In this document: positions 60,899 through 64,000 of the stretch, piece by piece
Layout: the number at the start of each line of letters is the position of its first letter
Position numbering within the stretch: the stretch's first letter is position 1
Source: Falciphora oryzae
Taxonomy: Eukaryota > Ascomycota > Sordariomycetes > Magnaporthales > Magnaporthaceae
Direction of reading: 5' to 3'
NCBI GenBank assembly: GCA_000733355.1
Contig: JNVV01000056.1
Coordinates: 151,460-215,459 of the forward strand
Length of the DNA stretch: 64,000 bases
Notes under the pieces: generated by a model
Told to the model about the DNA's origin: nothing
Seen by the model: only the letters and a program-made list of their open reading frames with translations
Databases searched by the model: none
Made by a program: the position numbers and the translations under genes

Positions 60899-63800
60899 TC
60901 ATGGGATCTTGCCCCTCTTGCGGTCATCTGCAGGCCTTTCGTCGTTATCGAATAGCAGCCCGAGCGAGGCTAGTGACCACGAGCCCGGGCCACCGCCAAC
61001 CGAGGCGGCCGTCGAGTGCACAATGACGAGCCACGCCGCAACGAGGTTGACGAGGTGGTGGAGCACATACGCGTACGACACGCCGTAGACAGCCGCGTAC
61101 ACGGCGATGCCCAGGAACAGCGCGCCCGACAGGTGGCGGGCAGGCCGCCAGCGGTGCCGCACGCGGGGCACCATGCGGCCCGTCGTCTGCGTCTCGACGA
61201 GCACGATAAACGGGATAATGGAGAGCACGTTGTGGTGCGACGAGAAGGGCGTCAGCCAATGCACCGCCAAGTTGCGCACCCACACCACCAGCGTCGGCAG
61301 GTTGATGGGCAGCACCCAGAGCATGAGGACGAGCGTTGAGTGCGCGTAGTTGTAGAAGTTGTAGTTGATGTGGTGATGGTGGCTGCTGTGGCCGCCGCTG
61401 CTGCGATTCGGCGACGACAACGACGACGACGACGACGTCGACGGCGACAGTGGCGGCATCGCCCCCGGCCTGCCGCCCGCATCTGACACTATCCGCAGAG
61501 CCCGCACCGTTGTCGTCAGCTGCACAAGACACGCCACCACGTACGCGAACTGGTACGGAATGAAGGTCGCGACGAGGAAGAGCAACACCGCCGTCGTGAG
61601 CACCCGCCGACGCGGCGAGCAAACGCCGAACCCGCTGGGACAGGAAGCGAAGCCACCCTGCCTGCTAGACACGCGCAGCTGCTGTTGCTGTTGCTGCCGC
61701 TGCTGTTGTTGCTGTTGTTGCCGCCGTCTCCTGCCCTGCTCGTCATGTTGGTGGTGGGGCTGCTGCATGGTGCTCTGGTCATCCTCCACAAGGGGTGTTT
61801 TGTCGTCATCATCGCCGTCGTTCGAATCCCGCCGCCAGCGGGCAATACCCCAGGCGGGCCGGATGCTCAGCAGGCCCATCAACGTGGCGAACACTTGCGT
61901 GAGACACAGGGCGGCATAATTGAGCACCGTGCAGGCTCCAATGCACACGAGGCCGATCAGCGGCACCATGAACCAGAAGATAGGATCACCCGTACCGATG
62001 AGGAGGTCGTTCTGCTGGTAGTTGACTATGGCGGATACCAGGGTAACGTTCCCCCTACCTGGGTTCCAGAACCCGCCTCCCGAGTTCGATGTTTGTTGCC
62101 GTGGTGATGATCCCGAGGGACCGCCTCCGCACATGGAAAGAACGGTGAGACCAGCGAGCATCAGCGGAATAGACCGACGCAGGCACATGCCAAGCGCTTC
62201 AGTGAAAGGCAGAAAAACACCCGTGGCGTCATAGATGCTGAACTGCTTCCGCAGGACCAGCGCGACCACGAGCAGAGGAAAGGCCGCGAACACGGTCCTG
62301 TAACGCATGTAGAGTTTCCCGAGACTGCCCAGCACGTCAATACTTAGGCGGACGTGAACGCTAGAGCCGCAGGTCGGGTCGGTCCAAAGCTGGAAGCCTA
62401 AGCCTTCCTCACCGGCCGGCTTGGCCGTCATTGGAGGCGGGACATATGGTGCAACACCGTGCAAGCTGACGGAGGCATGGCGCACATTGACGAAGAACTT
62501 GGACTCGTGCGGTTCCGTGAGAAACTGCCGCACCAAAGGCGTGAACATCTCAGCCCCGGAGCCGCCATCACCGCCGCCGCACGTCTGTTGCCCAATCTCG
62601 AGGTTGTAGGCCAGCAGGCTCGACCGGATCGACGGAATGCGGACCTCGTTTACCATGGGCCGTGACACGGGCAGCTGCAGGTCCATCCCGAAAGCCAGCA
62701 GCCTGCGCAGGCTGATATTGCGAACACGGTGCGACTGCGAGCGGTCGCTGAACTCGGCAATGACGAAACCAGCGGTAGGAGAAGTTGCCTTGTCGATGAT
62801 AGCGACGTACTGGTGGTCTGCGATGTCCTCCACGTCGAATTCCAAGTATGAAAACGGCCGTAACTCCGGCTCGCCCTCGAGGTAGAAGGGATGGCGAGCG
62901 GATCGCGTCGAGGTGGGGAGCAGGATAACGTCCGAGGCTGCGTTCTTGCAGGCCAATCGCGTGGAGCCTGCGCTGTCGCCCGAGAGATCCATCTTGACCG
63001 CAAACTGTGCTGCACTGGCCTGGCCGGCGGGCTGGGTCGGAAAGACGCTGCAGAACAGCACCTCGAGCCGACCATTTTCTCCGGCACGGTCCAGGGGTTG
63101 ATCCGTCAAGAGCGTCAGCCGCCTTCCCGCCGGTGTGCCGGGAGGCGGTATTGGGAGCAAACGCGCCTGGGGCCTGCCGCTGCTGGCCTCAGTGCCGAGT
63201 CGGCGCAGGACGAGCCTCTCGCCTTGCGCGATGATACCGCCCGCGTTGCCGTCGTCCAACGTGAGCAGCGTGCTCGGCTCCTCTAGGGGGATCGTCTTTT
63301 CGACTATAGCCTCCAGACCGGTGAGGAAGCGGCGCTTGAATGCACGCATGCGCTCGGCGCGCGGCTTGGTCTGGGCAGGCCTGTTGACGTCAATGATGTC
63401 ATAAAGGGCGTGAGCTACGACCTTGCGGAACTGATCACACCACATGATTGCCTGGTGGTCCATGCTGGTCCAGACGGTGGGTATTGACGATGTGAAAACA
63501 GTGAAGCCGTGAGTTTCAGGCACGAGCGACTCGATGCTCGCGTAGTCAGATGGCACGATCGTGTCAAGCCCGCCACCAGCGATAGAGATGAGGGTGACGT
63601 GCGAGAGCGGGTTGCCGTTGTCCCACCGCTGGGCGTAGGCCCGACGCCAGTAATCGTTGATTTCGCGGTAGATGTCCACGATCTGGCCGTCAAACGACAC
63701 GGGCGGGCGCGCGTGAGGGGCCGCCATGGTGATGATGCTGTTGATCGAGTTGGACTGATAGTTGGAGATCGTGAGCATGGTGCGCGCCACAATGCCACCC

Positions 63801-64000
63801 ATCGAGTGGCCGAGCACGATGACCGACGTCGGGTCCGGCAAGCCCGGCTCACGGCCCGACATGCGCGGATCCAGATAGAGCGAGAGAATGTATCGGATGG
63901 CCTCGTTCAGGTACTCGGCCTGGTCCAGCAACGTCTGACCGTGGAAGGCCGTGAAGTCCTCGTTGAAGTCGACGGCGAAGAAGTCAAGCGCCCTTGCGCC
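60899..64000 (-). CDS. bst1: GPI inositol deacylase Bst1/PGAP1, 3' part
   Basis: ER membrane lipase that removes the acyl chain from inositol of the GPI anchor so that anchored proteins can leave the ER. The frame is open to the right edge, so the N-terminus and start are missing; 1033 residues are visible in one exon. Near the start of the visible part are DFFAVDFNEDFTAFHGQTLL, YILSLYLDPR and VIVLGHSMGGIVARTML, which holds the nucleophilic Ser of the alpha/beta hydrolase. HARPPVSFDGQIVDIY and SIAGGGLDTIVPSDY (an Asp region) follow, then a His region in SSIPTVWTSMDHQAIMWC. A soluble beta-rich part comes next, then about eight membrane helices in the C-terminal half. Between helices is a basic loop with two runs of Gln (about 61680-61735). 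The stop follows RKRGKIP. It matches the family in order and size. It shares the GPI pathway with mcd4 about 49 kb away. Confidence 0.94.
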   Translation of the reverse strand, partial: GARALDFFAVDFNEDFTAFHGQTLLDQAEYLNEAIRYILSLYLDPRMSGREPGLPDPTSVIVLGHSMGGIVARTMLTISNYQSNSINSIITMAAPHARPPVSFDGQIVDIYREINDYWRRAYAQRWDNGNPLSHVTLISIAGGGLDTIVPSDYASIESLVPETHGFTVFTSSIPTVWTSMDHQAIMWCDQFRKVVAHALYDIIDVNRPAQTKPRAERMRAFKRRFLTGLEAIVEKTIPLEEPSTLLTLDDGNAGGIIAQGERLVLRRLGTEASSGRPQARLLPIPPPGTPAGRRLTLLTDQPLDRAGENGRLEVLFCSVFPTQPAGQASAAQFAVKMDLSGDSAGSTRLACKNAASDVILLPTSTRSARHPFYLEGEPELRPFSYLEFDVEDIADHQYVAIIDKATSPTAGFVIAEFSDRSQSHRVRNISLRRLLAFGMDLQLPVSRPMVNEVRIPSIRSSLLAYNLEIGQQTCGGGDGGSGAEMFTPLVRQFLTEPHESKFFVNVRHASVSLHGVAPYVPPPMTAKPAGEEGLGFQLWTDPTCGSSVHVRLSIDVLGSLGKLYMRYRTVFAAFPLLVVALVLRKQFSIYDATGVFLPFTEALGMCLRRSIPLMLAGLTVLSMCGGGPSGSSPRQQTSNSGGGFWNPGRGNVTLVSAIVNYQQNDLLIGTGDPIFWFMVPLIGLVCIGACTVLNYAALCLTQVFATLMGLLSIRPAWGIARWRRDSNDGDDDDKTPLVEDDQSTMQQPHHQHDEQGRRRRQQQQQQQRQQQQQQLRVSSRQGGFASCPSGFGVCSPRRRVLTTAVLLFLVATFIPYQFAYVVACLVQLTTTVRALRIVSDAGGRPGAMPPLSPSTSSSSSLSSPNRSSGGHSSHHHHINYNFYNYAHSTLVLMLWVLPINLPTLVVWVRNLAVHWLTPFSSHHNVLSIIPFIVLVETQTTGRMVPRVRHRWRPARHLSGALFLGIAVYAAVYGVSYAYVLHHLVNLVAAWLVIVHSTAASVGGGPGSWSLASLGLLFDNDERPADDRKRGKIP
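61680..61736 (-). repeat. Gln codon repeat within bst1
   Basis: Two runs of seven and six Gln separated by Arg, next to an Arg-rich stretch, in a predicted cytosolic or lumenal loop between membrane helices. CAG and CAA are mixed. The loop is not part of the catalytic domain. Confidence 0.85.

Noticed and set aside
61826..61850. tRNA-like T-loop word GTTCGAATCC
   Set aside because: It lies within the bst1 coding frame, and no matching acceptor stem, D arm or anticodon arm surrounds it.

Overview
The window is nuclear DNA of a filamentous ascomycete, most likely a sordariomycete and plausibly of the Sordariales (Neurospora/Chaetomium-like). The evidence is GC-rich coding sequence, many short introns (about 50-250 nt) with GT..AG ends and CTAAC-type branch points, and gene types typical of these fungi: a FarA/CTF1-alpha Zn2Cys6 regulator, a group III G-alpha (GNA-3 type) and a TGY MAP kinase of the OS-2/HOG1 type. 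The species cannot be fixed from sequence alone. No rRNA, tRNA, CRISPR array or intact transposon was recognised. Fifteen protein-coding genes are supported, 12 of them on the minus strand. For spliced genes the exon boundaries given here were worked out by hand, and every model keeps frame to its stop or to the window edge. Layout, left to right: the 5' part of an INCENP/Sli15-like chromosomal passenger protein (cut by the left edge); the fatty-acid regulator farA; the GPI ethanolamine phosphate transferase mcd4; the late-secretory protein avl9; the osmotic-stress MAP kinase hog1/os-2; glycogen phosphorylase; the G-alpha subunit gna-3; the monocarboxylate-type MFS transporter mch1, divergent from the SERINC-family gene tms1; a small three-exon gene with a good TATA box; cystathionine beta-lyase; the mitochondrial AAA ATPase msp1, divergent from the monopolin subunit pcs1/csm1; a secreted cysteine-rich protein with a Kex2-type site; and the GPI inositol deacylase bst1, cut by the right edge. 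This is ordinary core-genome gene order, not a biosynthetic cluster. Themes recur without forming operons: GPI-anchor processing (mcd4, bst1), chromosome segregation (INCENP, pcs1), signalling (hog1, gna-3), reserve carbon and lipid control (glycogen phosphorylase, farA) and membrane traffic (avl9, tms1). Gene-free regions are long, especially upstream of hog1 (5.1 kb), upstream of gna-3 (6.2 kb) and between tms1 and the small gene (4.8 kb). They carry many A or T runs of 12-36 bases, a few microsatellites, G runs and one pair of degenerate dispersed repeats. The least understood coding items are the secreted eight-cysteine protein (58241-58933) and the small TATA-driven gene (50077-50522). 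I did not find a convincing new multi-gene system.
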